From positions 32,668,810 through 32,732,809 of the forward strand of contig NC_088304.1 in the NCBI RefSeq assembly GCF_032854445.1: a DNA stretch of 64,000 bases. Reading direction: 5' to 3'. Origin of the DNA: Liolophura sinensis (taxonomy: Eukaryota; Mollusca; Polyplacophora; Chitonida; Chitonidae). Under the pieces are notes generated by a model. It made no database searches. It saw nothing but the letters and a program-made list of their open reading frames with translations, and was not told the DNA's origin. Positions 48,723-61,619 of the stretch are shown one piece after another; the stretch's first letter is position 1, and every line of letters starts with the position of its first letter. A program made the position numbers and the translations under genes.

Positions 48723-51700
48723 ATTTATACAGTATGCCAACAACATGCACAATTTCCAGCATACACTTATTCCCTTCTTTAAATGTTGCGTGCATCAAGC
48801 TCCCATAACATTCCCCTAATGCATGTTTATGTTATGCCATTCCCGGCTTCACACTGTCTCAAAAATGCATTTGTGTAAAACCTCTAATTGTGTTTTTGTG
48901 TATGGTTAGCAAAAACAGAATACTGTGAAGTACTTAATTTTTGCATGGAACTAATTTTCGTATCAATAATTTACCTCAAAAAATAATTTCAGCGAAAAAT
49001 ATCCAATATTGAATGATGTGCTACAGGTCGTAGTAATAATGAAGTGAAATCTTTGCCAGGCAGATGGGAGTTGAGCTAAGAAAGCCGGTGGGCCAGCTAA
49101 ATTTTTTTACAGTAGGGAAGGTAAATTATGGTTTAAATATGTACAAACTCTGATGCTAAGGCTTTGTTGGTATAAAACAAAGTGGGAGTTCATTCGTCTG
49201 TAGTTAGATCAGTCTTCACTGTGCCAGTAAAGTGAAAGAAAAGTACATTCTAGCATGATCTGGCTTCTAATGAATGTCGCTCTGATACGCGCTATGTCAT
49301 TGGCTGTGTCTCTCCTGTGATCCAATGAGTTCTAACAAACTGTGAAGTGTGTACAACACAATGGCCGTTTGACAGCTACGGCAATGTTTGCGGTTTCTAA
49401 CCTGCTACAGAGGACGATCAACACTGAAAAAAATGCAAAACTTACCATGTTGCTTGATAAAGAATGAGTGATTGGCGCCGATAATGGTGAATTCATATGT
49501 TTTGTGTTAAACTGCTCAAAATGTGACAGGTCACTTTGCCAGGTGTTTAAAAGTACTCATCAGTGAATCAAAAAGAAGTGACACCTGTTTGAGTACTGCT
49601 CACGGTAGGTGCGAAGGTAATCTTCTTACGTAGTGTTAAAGCATCCCCCATTGTTTTAATCTATGATCCAGATCACAAGGATTAGCGACACTGCAGGAAA
49701 CAAAGGAGGATTAAAGCCACCCATGATGATTCATGTTTGACGTGCTTGAATAATTTGGGCCATATCTTACCTTGGAAAATTTAAGATTTTAAGATTTGTC
49801 TTTAGTATTCTCTTAAATACGCAAAAATTAATTCCAGCAGACATAGTTTTGGAGAAAACCCACGAAAATAAATTCCAGAGAATAATAAGTACTTTACAGT
49901 AATCCCTTGTATTCCAGGTTCAACTGCTTAAACATTCTGTCTGATGTATGACAGCAGACAAAATGATCTCCTTCACTCTATCTGCACTGGACTATTCTAT
50001 CTAAAATATATAAGTAATCTGTTCCATAGTGTTTCTTCCCAGTATTTTGATCTCAGTTGTGTCTGTGTTTCCTTGACACTTGTATATTCCTTTAGATCAT
50101 GTTATATGAATGTCTACTTTACGCCTGTGTCACTTTTGTGTTTAAGTTTCATACATGTAAACTATGTCCCGAAAATCTATGCTAAGCTTAACTCTCTTTG
50201 TACAGAAACTATATTATTCTGGTTCCCAAAACCATTAACTGGGTCATCATAAGGCTATAAACTTGTCATGTATTACCAATGCAGGTTCTAATCAACATAC
50301 TGCTTCAGTTGTTGTTTCTCAGTTCTGTTAGTATTTGTGTATTATTTCAATCTCATGGCTGTATTAAAATCATACAAATTTCCAGGTTCTAAACATATTT
50401 TGTTTTTATGTTCACACATCTGTGGCTTGTGCATAGCTGTATATATGTACATCTTTTACATATTGAATTTTTGTTATTTTTTTTTTCCTAAAATGGCTTT
50501 TGTTGTTCTCTGGCATCATTATGCCCATGTATTGCAGCTTCTATTATCAGCAGCCTCTATGGTTATACTTTGTAGCTTATGTCATACCCTGGGCATCAGC
50601 ATCTGCATCCAGTAATGGAGAAAACAATGTTAAACAAAATGTTAGGAGGTGGTACCTTAAAAAGTACTGCAGGTATTGAGCTCAAGGTTTGCACACTTGT
50701 AGAGCACAATATCAGGTGGGGGATATTGCATCATAGATTGGGTGTGCGCATATTAAATACTGTAAATTACTGAATACCTGACTTAGTGTATTGTATAATA
50801 GAATCACAGTTAAACAAGTGTTAGGGTTGGTATCTTACAAAGTATGTCATGTATTGACCTGAAGTTTTACATACATATAAATCTCCTTGAGCATATTAAT
50901 TACTGTAAATTACCAAATTCACGATTTCAGTTTTTTATGCATTGGGCTGAAGTTTTGCCTTCATGTGTCTCATACAGGCGAGCCCTTTGGTAGCAGTTCT
51001 AAGTTTAGCATAACATATTGTTGTTCGTTTGTTTTTATTGCATTCTTACACCATTACACTTTTTCTGTAAGCCTCATACTGCTTGTGTTGCTCATACATG
51101 CTCTTGATTAAAGCCTTCTCTTGTAATATATCCATAGTGTTCCAATTGTTTTATAACCAGAGGCTTGGTCATTTTCCTAACTAATCTAAAGTATGCAACT
51201 AATCGTTGTATACTTCGTTGTTATCACATTTATTAAATAATATAAAGTTTATCTTAAATACAAATCTCTTATAACTTGAGGTTCCTTTTATCATACATGC
51301 AGTACGTGTTCGGTGAAAAAAAGCATAATTTACATGTACCTTTTTTTTAAATTTCAGGTTTACTTATCCTGAGCATTCTTGTCAATATGGGGTAGGCCAA
51401 TCTTTTCACCTTTTATGCAACATTGGTAAGTACACATCATCTTTCAAGTTTATCAACAGCCACCTATTTTGCCTTTTCAACCTTAAACTCCTGTTACATT
51501 ATCTGTTTATGTTCTTCGTTATGATGTTGCAAATCATTGTAAAATACATAGCAACATGTAAACATGGCCACAGTCAACAAGTGAGCTACAATGTCTGTAT
51601 ATGCTACTAGTTTTGCAAACAAAGGCACTTCCCAATTGCACTCAAAGTTGCAACAAGTGGTCTACACCACTCCTGGTGCTGAGGTAATACTTGAGGTTGG

Positions 51701-53340
51701 TTACAAAACATTTGCCTTCAAACAGTATATTGTAGGTTGCAGGCAGTGGCCCAATGATTAAGGTGCTTGCCTTCCAGTTGCTAGCATGCACAAGATACAT
51801 ATACCCACCCCAGTTTGGAAGGCAATTGTACATTTCCCACTCTTGGTTTTTATGGCTCCTTAAGCATGACAATAATCTGTCGACCATGCTTGTGTGGTCG
51901 TTATCAAGTTGGTTTCAGAAGTAACATTCACACAACACAGAATGCACTTGTCTAGCACTGCCAGTCAGAACCTGTGTGTTGCATGTGGCAAAGCTCACCA
52001 GCTGCTGGCCAAAGTTTCATCTCTGAAACTGTTGCACACCCAAACTAATCAAACTGTATTAAAACTAGCTGACATACTGAGCAAAAATATCACAGTTTAC
52101 CAATAAAAAGCTTTTGTTTTCATACCAATTTCTTTCATTCGCACACTTCAAAACTCCCAAGCATCAATTTTAGTTGCATTTCATAAAATGTTACCTGTAA
52201 AGTTTTGCATCACAACCTTCTAGTTTTTTCTACACACGGCCTTCGGTATTGCTTCAAACCAAAATCAAGTAAGGTCACTTTCATATGTATATCATTGTTT
52301 CACTGTTCATCATATTGCCTCTCCATCAGTGCAACTTCGTCATGGTTCTTCTTATCAATCATAAAATTGCGTCAATTTGGTTAAATGTGTATATGTAGAT
52401 CCAAGAAACTGTGCCAGTATTAGTAATCCATCTTGTTAACTTGTCTCTCTGCACTGGTTTCCTCCTCACAATTTTATGTTACTTGTTGCTACATGTACAT
52501 GCACTGTATAGCTGCAGGCATTTCAGTTAATTAGTAACAATAGTTCTTGTTTACTGTCAATTCTCACACCAAACCAGTTAATTCAGATAAAATCCTTTCA
52601 AAATATGTGGTTAACTGTGCTTGTGGTTACATTTTTGTCACAGTAACACATTAAATATTATTCAAGGCACAACCATTTGCAGCATCAGCGGTCATTTCAT
52701 GCCCTCCCTTAGCATAATGTATGTAAATCGTGTAGGCAAGACTTTTACAAAATATATGTGTAATCAAGCTAACAAATACATAAATACACCAAAGTGATCT
52801 TTTCACTTAAGGTTATCATGTCTTTTCTGATAAATATATATATCCACTACATAATATTATTCCATTTGCCCAAAAAATTGTTGTACATAGTTTTCTTACC
52901 TCCAGCTTTATTATATTACAGATTCATTCAAAGGCATCTTCAAGATCCTTGTCAACCATGATGTAAGCCAAGTGCTGACATTCACCTTTCGTAAAACACA
53001 AGTACATGTGAGTGAGTTATGTAAATAAATTCTCCCACCACCGGTACTTCCAAATGTCATTCTTGTAATAAAAGTGTGACACAGTTGCTTTAATCTGTTA
53101 CAGTTTAGCATTTAACCCATTATTGCAAGCCATAGAGTATAAAGTGTAATGGTTGCCAATACATTTACAGTATAGACAGTAAAACCACAGCAGCCATCAA
53201 TGTTATTGTTTGCAGATGCGAACAAAATTGGTGTCACTAAATTTCACTTGCAGATGGTGCGTATATTTGGTCTGTGAAACAGTTTGTTCATCTGTGTGTC
53301 TATTCAGTCAAAGCATGTCATCAAATAATTGGCTTATATT
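48722..53340. other. Long stretch without genes
   Basis: AT-rich sequence. A diffuse repeated phrase, 'ttgagctcaaggtttgcaca' with a nearby gtaaattac, appears at about 50679-50775, 50850-50925, 56200-56250 and 56715-56755, which suggests an old dispersed repeat. The frame at 51894-52106 (NLCVACGKAHQLLAK) has a CxxC start loosely like a ZAD finger, but I do not call it. Confidence 0.4.
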
Positions 53341-53364
53341 TGTGAACTTAGTTCCCTTGTACTC

Positions 53365-53460
53365 TCACCGGTTTCCACCATAATGCTTGCTGCTTTTAAA
53401 TACGTAAAATATTCCTCAGTCCATTGTAAAACACCAATCAAATAAGTAAATAAACTAGCA
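53365..53460 (+). repeat. SINE family 1 tail
   Basis: The phrase gtttccaccataatgcttgc and the tail taaaacaccaatcaaataag are present. A 5'-truncated copy. Confidence 0.75.
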
Positions 53461-53559
53461 GCATCATAATACTCACCCATCTCAATCTCCTCTCAGCTGT
53501 AGTTTTAACAGAGTTCATGTATGGCCCTAGTCAGCTGCCTGTATTCAAAGCTATTCGCT

Positions 53560-53740
53560 TGTCACCAATGCAGTTGCGGTCAGTTCATGTCCTCTGCAGT
53601 CCTAGGTGGCAAGGTTTGATAACAACTGGCAGATAATGGTGGGTTTCGAGCCCAGTTTCCTTCCACCATAATGCTGACCGCTGTCGTATAAGTGAAATAT
53701 TCTTCAGTATGGCGTAAAACACCAAATAAATAAATTGTGG
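53560..53740 (+). repeat. SINE family 1, 5'-truncated
   Basis: Body words tcaccaatgcagttgcggtc, ttccaccataatgctgaccg and a tail aaaacaccaaataaataaat occur 100 bases after the previous fragment. Confidence 0.8.
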
Positions 53741-54477
53741 TTTTCCATGGGCACTCCCATTTCATTAACCCATAATACTCATGAACATTATATGAGTTCA
53801 CAAGTCTTCGGTACAGCATTAAAAAACTATCAGATAAATAAATTAGGAGCATTCGGCCAAATTCAACAAAACATGCAATTTACTTGCAAATCCTAAAAGC
53901 CAAATTAAATTATGCACTGCACAACTGACTCTTCAACTCCTGGGTCAGTGCTCATGATTGCCTCATTAGCTTCAGTTAGGTGCATTCCTCCAGAGCTAGT
54001 TGTTATTATGTAGTGCACACACTACCCACATTATGTGTTCTTAGTTATTTTTGACACCTGTTCACATCAGCCCAGTGCCAGATGGTTTTAGATATAAATG
54101 CTGTTCATGCAACAAATTCTGCTTGGGTATTATGCTTTAAAACACCATATATTCTTCTTTTCAGATCCTCTCCATTCCTCCCCGGAGTACAACAGAAGTC
54201 AACATTTTGGGGTGACTAGAGACAGATAAATCCATCATCTGCAATTAATCCTGCCATCTTTCATGAACACTTCACACTTCATTTTATATTTTCACCATTT
54301 GTGACGCAAACCTTGTTTCTGCACAGGTAGTCTAAATCACCTCTGTTGAAGCTTGCTGTTTCATTTGGTTTTAATCTCGGTGCATGTGTTATATGAACAA
54401 CTGCCGTCAGCGTCTAAATTTAGCTTGCCACTGTTTACATATGCTGAGTTCAGGGCCTGCTGTCTGCCTCTGCCTTA

Positions 54478-54569
54478 GAATGTTCCAGAATACGCTCAGT
54501 TCAGGGCCTGTTTGTTTACAAGTGTTCAAGAATTTTCTTATTCTAGAAAATTCCACCAGTCTATATAAG
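54478..54569 (+). promoter_or_regulatory. Heat-shock-element cluster with TATA box
   Basis: Three three-box heat shock elements are visible: GAAtgTTCcaGAA (54478-54490), TTCaaGAAttTTC (54525-54537) and TTCtaGAAaaTTC (54541-54553). They are followed nine bases later by a TATA box, tatataag (54562-54569). HSF trimers bind alternating nGAAn pentamers, so this is a credible heat-inducible promoter. Downstream, no long gene follows. A poly(A) signal (aataaaatctg) near 55037 would give a transcript of about 450 nt. It may be the U3 and R of a solo LTR or a non-coding transcript. Confidence 0.5.
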
Positions 54570-54920
54570 ACCTATGAAAGCAGGTCAAAGGAGGAGAATG
54601 GAGAATTGAGAGTTTTGGATGCTTTCGCTGTGTGTTACTTTAGTAGGCCTTTTGTGCTGAATTTTGGTGTCTTTATAGCCTCTGGTTTTGTTATAACCTA
54701 TCTCCACCGAGCACTTGTTCAGTCTGAACTTGTATATTTAATTTGTGCTCTTGTGTACACAGTGGTTATTAGTACACGGACACTGTCTGTGGAATTTTGT
54801 GTATATTTCGTCATACACTCAGTTATACTGTGGATTTTCCCTCTTGTGAATATTGCCTCTGTGCATTTTTAAGCATTATGGAGTATATGCGTGCGTTTGG
54901 ACTCGACACCGTTGTACATG

Positions 54921-55020
54921 TAAGTACTTTAGTATTTGTATAGATACTGCTATCCTTTCTTGTTAAACTTAAGTACTTTAGTATTTGTGTAAGTCTTGTT
55001 ATCTGTTCTTGTTAAACCTA
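54921..55020. repeat. Twofold repeat of about 49 bp
   Basis: The phrase taagtactttagtatttgt, followed by a 'tcttgttaaac' end, occurs twice in tandem downstream of the heat-shock-like promoter. Confidence 0.8.
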
Positions 55021-55049
55021 ATAAATTTGTTGAAAAATAAAATCTGCTG

Positions 55050-56400
55050 GTTTTGGTTACTTTTTTGTGCGGCTAAACTGTCGTGTATTTCGAACAAGCC
55101 ATTTCTTTGTAATACAGACAGTTTGGGTCGTAACACATGTAATACAATCCATCAGTTTTCTTGTAAATCATCACTTCATTCGAATAAAGTTTGTCATTTT
55201 ATTTAAAATAATAATTGAATATAATATTCAATTTTGTCATCTTGGCTTGAGTGAACAAATCATTACTCAGTTCTTCATCAGGTTGCATGGTCATTAACTT
55301 ACTGGTATTCTTTTATATTATCAAATTAGAATTACAACAGGTAACTATTTCTGCCGTCTGTTTCTCCTGTACATCTTTAGAGCAACTTGGAGGCCTCTGA
55401 ACCGTATCCAGATGTACAATACTTTTGAGTCTTTATGCCTCATCAATTTTTTCTGTTTTACAGGCAAAATCTTCTTTTTTTTTCTAATGTTTTAGGGCAG
55501 TGCAAATATAAAACTCAAAAATCATCTAATTTGTGGCACATGTGGATTGTTCCAGTAATTGTTTAAGACATATTTATGTTATCCAAAAGCCTTCAAAAAC
55601 AGGAAAATCACAAAATAAAATGGTTAATTTTCAAGTTTATTTTTATTCCTTCTTTCAACTTTTATTGTTGGCTCACCTGTAATGCATAAATATAATTGCT
55701 GTATCCTTACATTACAGGTACATATACTAGTATACTTAATCAGGTACTCTTCATTTCCGTCGTCAACACATACCATTCAGTCATCATCCTTCATACATAT
55801 GGCAAGCATCAATGGGGACAGTTGTGGGTGGTGCAACTACAACATACCCGTAGATGGATACCTCAAGTTGTCTTGTAATAGCACACAGCTACATGAAGCA
55901 TGGTTAGCAGCTTGACTCTAACTCACAGACAAACAAAGTGTAGGTTCAATCCCGGTGCTTGCAGGCAATCTCAGCTTTCCCAAACATCATAGGCACTTGG
56001 TATAGGTCACGGTATGCAGTATCTCAGGGTGCTGTTGAGCAGTCTTGCGTTCATTCAATACCCTGTGCCTTGCATTCTAACATAATATAAACATGCCCAA
56101 GACTGGTGGTTTACTCCAGACAGTTTCCTCGAACTACAAAACTTGGTGCCATTGCGTAAGCAAATCAATTTATTAGTCAACATGCAGGCATATGTACGGT
56201 GTGTACTGAGCTCAGGTTTTGCACACATGGGGAACAGAACACAAAGACATGTTCCATAGCTCATGCTCTGTTAACATTTTAGTTACCCAAATTCTTCTAA
56301 TTTTTGGGACATTTATTAGAAGTGCTGAAAGCATAATATTAAATTTCTTTCCTGGCTTTTTGGAAAAGTAAAGATATGTTGTTCGTTAGATGGTATAGCC
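55050..56400. other. Intergenic, no gene seen
   Basis: Only short open frames without motifs. Confidence 0.5.
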
Positions 56401-56402
56401 AT

Positions 56403-56668
56403 GTGAGTGAGTGAGGGCTTGGGGCTTAAAGTCGTGTTTAACAATTTTACAGTCGTATGACGATGAGGGAATCCTTAGAGTGTAGGTAATGTGCCTCCTT
56501 GTTGCAGGACGGAATTCCACCGCTCTTTTATCTACTGCTACTTCACTCAGTCGCTTTACCGAAGGGAAGTAAGGCGCCCCGCCTGAGCTATCATACTGAT
56601 AGGGGTCAATCAATAGTTGCACTATCCCCTTCAGGCTAAAAGTTACAATTTCCTCTTTTAAGGTGACA
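56403..56668 (-). repeat. SINE family 2, reversed, nearly full body
   Basis: The copy starts with the reversed tail (gtgagtgagtgagggcttgg) and passes through gtgcctccttgttgcaggac and ctgataggggtcaatcaata. It ends before the tRNA-like head, so it is 5'-truncated relative to the copy at 42304. An open frame on its minus strand is SINE sequence. Confidence 0.9.
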
Positions 56669-56816
56669 CTTGTTTAAGTTCATATCATTTATGCTTTGTA
56701 AGTGTGTTAAGTACCGTAAATTACCAATACTTTATGTATTGAGCTCAAGTTCAACAGGCAGGAAACTCTTTCATAGTTTCAAGTCCCAAACAAACAATTG
56801 TCACCAAATGTAGGAT

Positions 56817-57420
56817 ACCCGTGGGGAGCATTCTCTCTGACCCGAGCTTGGTACTTGTTGTAGAACAGCGCTACATGACTATGTTTCCAGACAGTCCTCA
56901 GGTATCATTCTCTCAATATTTTTATTAAAAAGCTTTTATTTTCTATTAATATATAAAAGAGTAAAATATTAAACATTTGTATCCAGTACTGCTAAAACAA
57001 ATTAACACAACTATAATTTTATGCCTTATTATAATTAGTATTAAATATGTGTGCATATAAACAATGGCATTGTCATGTATGTGACCAAGTGTAGTTTGTC
57101 ATGTAATACTGTGCAATTGTGCAAGTCAGTTAGTGTAGAGCACTATGACGCTGTATACCAACTGTAAGTACACACTAATCATTACATATGTTTATTGTGA
57201 AGCCATAGTCCCATTCAAAGTGTCCCACTGCACTACAGTCTTGCTTACAATGGCTTTAGTCTGTGCCATCCTTACTAACAATATTTACAGGATACAAGAA
57301 GTAGTGTATTGTTCTATTTTATAGAAACTGTTTACCCCAAACAACTGGACCAATTTGATGGAGCCATTGAGCTTGAGTGGAATGTTGAGAAGATGCTGAA
57401 GCAGTCTGGTGTGTTTTCTC
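56817..57420 (+). other. Two possible exons, weak
   Basis: The stretch before 56900 reads IPVGSILSDPSLVLVVEQRY, then MTMFPDSPQ, ending at a donor-like gtatca. The frame near 57320-57410 reads VYPKQLDQFDGAIELEWNVE. The splice phases do not clearly join, and no family is recognised. Confidence 0.15.
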
Positions 57421-57659
57421 ATCAAAACACAGCTCTCCTCTCTATGGAGAATCATCTGCTGCCATCACATGCCATTTTACACACCGTCTACTCGCATCAA
57501 TATTCTCTCTCTATAATGCACACACTAGACCAGAACTTTCAAATCCTACACAGTACAATCAACACACATCACATATTAAACCCACCTTCCATAGCCCACC
57601 AAAAGTCTCTCTACTTACCTGTACATTACATAACACCTTTTATAGCTCATCCAAATATT

Positions 57660-60600
57660 TGCACAATGCACACTCTTTAGCCCACCCAGGTCACTCTACA
57701 CACCTACTTCCATATCCCATTCAACAGTGTACAGACACTACAACCCACCATAACCCACCCTGGTCCCTCTACACACACTCCAACCCACCTTTCAGAGCCC
57801 ACCCAGGTCTGTATAATAAACACTCTACAACCCACCTTCCACAGCCCACCTGGGTCTGTATAATAAACACACTACAACCCACCTTCCACAGCCCACTCAG
57901 GTCAGTATAATAAACACACTACAACCCACCTTCCACAGCCCACCCAGGTCTGTATAATAAACACTCTACAACCCACCTTCCACAGCCCACCCAGGTCTGT
58001 GTAATAAACACTCTACAACTGCCCCTCCACAGCCCACTCAGGTCAGTATAATAAACACACTACAACCCACCTTCCACAGCCCACCCAGGTCTGTATAATA
58101 AACACTCTACAGCTGCCCCTCCACAGCCCACTCAGGTCAGTATAATAAACACTCTACAACCCACCTTCCACAGCCCACCCAGTTGTGTATAATAAACACT
58201 CGACAACCTATCTTCCACAGTCCATCTGGGTCTGTACCATAAACACACTACAACCCACCTTTCATAGCCCACCCAGGTCTGTGTAATAAACACTCGACAA
58301 CCTACCTTCCACAGCCCACCCAGGTCTGTATAATAAACACACTACAGCCCACCTTCCACAGCCCATCCAGGTCTGTATAATAAACACACTACAACCCACC
58401 TTCCACAGCCCACCCAGGTCTGTTTAATAAACACTCTACAACTGCCCCTCCACAGCCCACTCAGGTCAGCATAATAAACACACTACAATCCATCTTCCAC
58501 AGCCCACCCAGGTCTGTATAATAAACACTCTACGACTGCCCCTCCACAGCCCACTCAGGTCAATATAATAAACACACTACAACCCACCTTCCACAGCCCA
58601 CCCAGTTGTGTATAATAAACACACTACAACCCACCTTCCACAGCCCACCCAGGTCTGTATAATAAACAGTCGACAACGTACCTTCCACGGTCCATCTGGG
58701 TCTGTACCATAAACACACTACAACCCACCTTTCATAGCCCACCCAAGTCTGTGTAATAAACACTCTACAACTGCCCCTCCACAGCCCACTCAGGTCAATA
58801 TAATAAACACACTACAACCCACCTTTCATAGCACACCCAGGTCTGTATAATAAACACTCAACAACCTACCTTCCACAGTCCATCTGGGTCTGTACCATAA
58901 GCACACTACAACCCACCTTCCACAGCCCACCCAGTTGTGTATAATAAACACTCTACAACCCACCTTTCATAGCCCACCCAAGTCTGTGTAATAAACACTC
59001 TACAACTGCCCCTCCACAGCCCACTCAGGTCAGTATAATAAACACACTACAACCCACCTTCCACAGCCCATCCAGGTCTGTGTAATAAACGCTTGACAAC
59101 CTACCTTCCACAGTCCATCTGGGTCTGTACCATAAACACTCTACAACCCACCTTTCATAGCCCACCCAGATCTGTGTAATAAACACTCTACGACTGCCCC
59201 TCCACAGCCCACTCAGGTCAGTATAATAAACACACTACAACCCACCTTCCACAGCCCACCCAGGTCTGTATAATAAACACTCTACAACTGCCCCTCCACA
59301 GCCCACCCAGGTCAGTATAATAAACACTCTACAACCCACCTTCCACAGCCCACCCAGGTCTGTATAATAAACACTCTACAACCCACCTTCCACAGCCCAT
59401 TCAGGTCAGTATAATAAACACTCTACAACCCACCTTCCACAGCCCACCCAGGTCTGTATAATAAACACTCTACAACTGCCCCTCCACAGCCCACTCAGGT
59501 CAGTATAATAAACACACTACAACCCACCTTCCACAGCCCACCCAGGGTCTGTTTAATAAACACTCTACAACTGCCCTCCACAGCCCACTCAGGTCAATAT
59601 AATAAACACACTACAACCCACCTTCCACAGCCACCCAGGTCTGTATAATAAACACTTTACAACTGCCCCTCCACAGCCCACTCAGGTCAGTATAATAAAC
59701 ACACTACAACCCACCTTCCACAGCCCACCCAGATCTGTGTAATAAACACTGTACAACTGCCCCTCCACAGCCCACTCAGGTCAGTATAATAAACACACTA
59801 CAACCCACCTTCCACAGCCCCACCCAGGTCCTGTATAATAAACACTCTACAACTGCCCCTCCACAGCCCACTCAGGTCAGTATAATAAACACACTACAAC
59901 CCACCTTCCACAGCCCACCCAGATCTGTGTAATAAACACTCTACAACTGCCCCTCCACAGCCCACTCAGGTCAGTATAATAAACACACTACAACTCACCT
60001 TCCACAGCCCACTCAGGTCTGTATAATAAACACTCTACAACTGCCCCTCCACAGCCCACTCAGGTCAGTATAATAAAACACACTACAACCCACCTTCCAC
60101 AGCCCACCCAGGTCTGTATAATAAATACACTACAACCCACCTTCCACAGCCCACCCAGGTCTGTATAATAAACACTCTACAACTGCCCCTCCACAGCCCA
60201 CTCAGGTCAGCATAATAAAACACACTACAATCCATCTTCCACAGCCCACCCAGGTCTGTATAATAAACACTCTACGACTGCCCCTCCACAGCCCACTCAG
60301 GTCAATATAATAAACACACTACAACCCACCCTTCCACAGCCCACCCAGTTGTGTATAATAAACACACTACAACCCACCTTCCACAGCCCACCCAGGTCTG
60401 TATAATAAACACTCTACAACTGCCCCTCCACAGCCCACTCAGGTCAGTATAATAAACACACTACAACCCACCTTCCACAGCCCACTCAGGTCTGTATAAT
60501 AAACACTCTACAACTGCCCCTCCACAGCCGACTCAGGGTCAGTATAATAAACACACTACAACCCACCTTCCACAGCCCACCCAGGTCTGTATAATAAACA

Positions 60601-60890
60601 CTCTACAACTGCCCCTCCACAGCCGACTCAGGTCAGTATAATAAACACACTACAACCCACCTTCCACAGCCCACCCAGGTCTGTGTAATAAACACTTGAC
60701 AACCCACCTTCCACAGCCCACCCAGGGTCTGTATAATAAATACACTACAACCCACCTTCCACAGCCCATCCAGTGTCTGTGTAATAAACACTTGATAACC
60801 CACCTTCCACAGCCCACCCAGGTCTGTGTAATAAACACTCTACAACCCACCTTCCACAGCCCACCCAGGCCTGTATAATAAACCTACAAT
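57660..60890 (+). repeat. 47-bp satellite array, about 65 copies
   Basis: The 47-bp unit has tgtataataaacactctaca, then acccaccttccacagcccac and ccaggtc. Two unit types, one with accttccacag and one with cccctccacag, often alternate, giving a loose 94-bp higher-order unit. Each unit carries an AATAAA word on the plus strand. The 5' edge (57660-57800) is diverged while the interior is homogeneous. Occasional single-base insertions shift all frames, so the open frames inside are not genes. Confidence 0.95.
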
Positions 60891-61262
60891 GCTGAAAATG
60901 GAGTGGCGTATTATTTCAGCACACATGGAAATCGTGCACGACAGCTGCCATCCTACACCATTGGCATGAAGCAAAACTATGACTTTTCCATCGGATGAAC
61001 AGAAGTCTGAGAAAGCGCTGTACCAAGGTCCTCTTGGGTAGGAAGGTCCCACTTTTTCCTATGGTTTTAGTCCTGTGGTCATGATCTCTTTCATGGATTT
61101 TCTCACAAATTAGGAAACAATTACAGATCATCTCACATAACCACATTGCAAGGGGTAAATACTGAGATATGTGAACAGTTTCAACTCCTTTCTCCAATGC
61201 ATAAAATAGATAAGAGCTCACCTCAGCCAGTCGCATTTCTGCTTTTTCTGCAACTCATGATT
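60890..61262 (-). other. Possible exons, unknown protein
   Basis: On the minus strand a short segment, 61262-61216, has a good acceptor (cctttcatttcag) and donor (gaggtgagc) and reads INHELQKKQKCDWL. Downstream, 61052-60930 has an open frame with GPWYSAFSDFCSSDGKVIV. No family is recognised, and the link between them is unproven. Confidence 0.2.
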
Positions 61263-61387
61263 TATATCTGAAATGAAAGGAAGACAAATATTTTTACTTG
61301 TAGAGTCAATGTAGCCCTCATTGGTGCCGACAGTGTATAGGTCCAAATTGTCTTATCCCACAATATCACAATCCACATCATGATCAT

Positions 61388-61612
61388 GTATGCTCAGTGA
61401 CTCCCTGTCTGTGCCCATAAACTGTGTACCAGTGGACAGCAACAGAGAGATATATGCCTCAGTGACTCCCTGCCTGTGCGTATAAACTGTGTACCAGTGG
61501 ACAGCAACAGAGAGATATATGCTCAGTGACTCCCTGTCTGTGCGTATAAACTGTGTACCAGTGGATAGGAACAGAGAGATATATGCTCAGTGACTCCCTG
61601 TCCGTGCTTACC
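61388..61612. repeat. 71-bp tandem repeat, about 3 copies
   Basis: The unit ctcagtgactccctgtctgt, followed by gcgtataaactgtgtaccag and tggacagcaacagagagata, is repeated with few changes. The last copy is partial. Confidence 0.93.
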
Positions 61613-61619
61613 TATTCTT

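Noticed and set aside
51894-52106. ZAD-like zinc finger (NLCVACGKAHQ)
   Set aside because: Only one CxxC pair is seen, without the second pair or a following finger region.
57309-60890. Open frames of 60 to 123 codons in and beside the 47-bp array
   Set aside because: Most are repeat sequence with frame-breaking insertions. The non-repeat start at 57309 has no recognisable domain.
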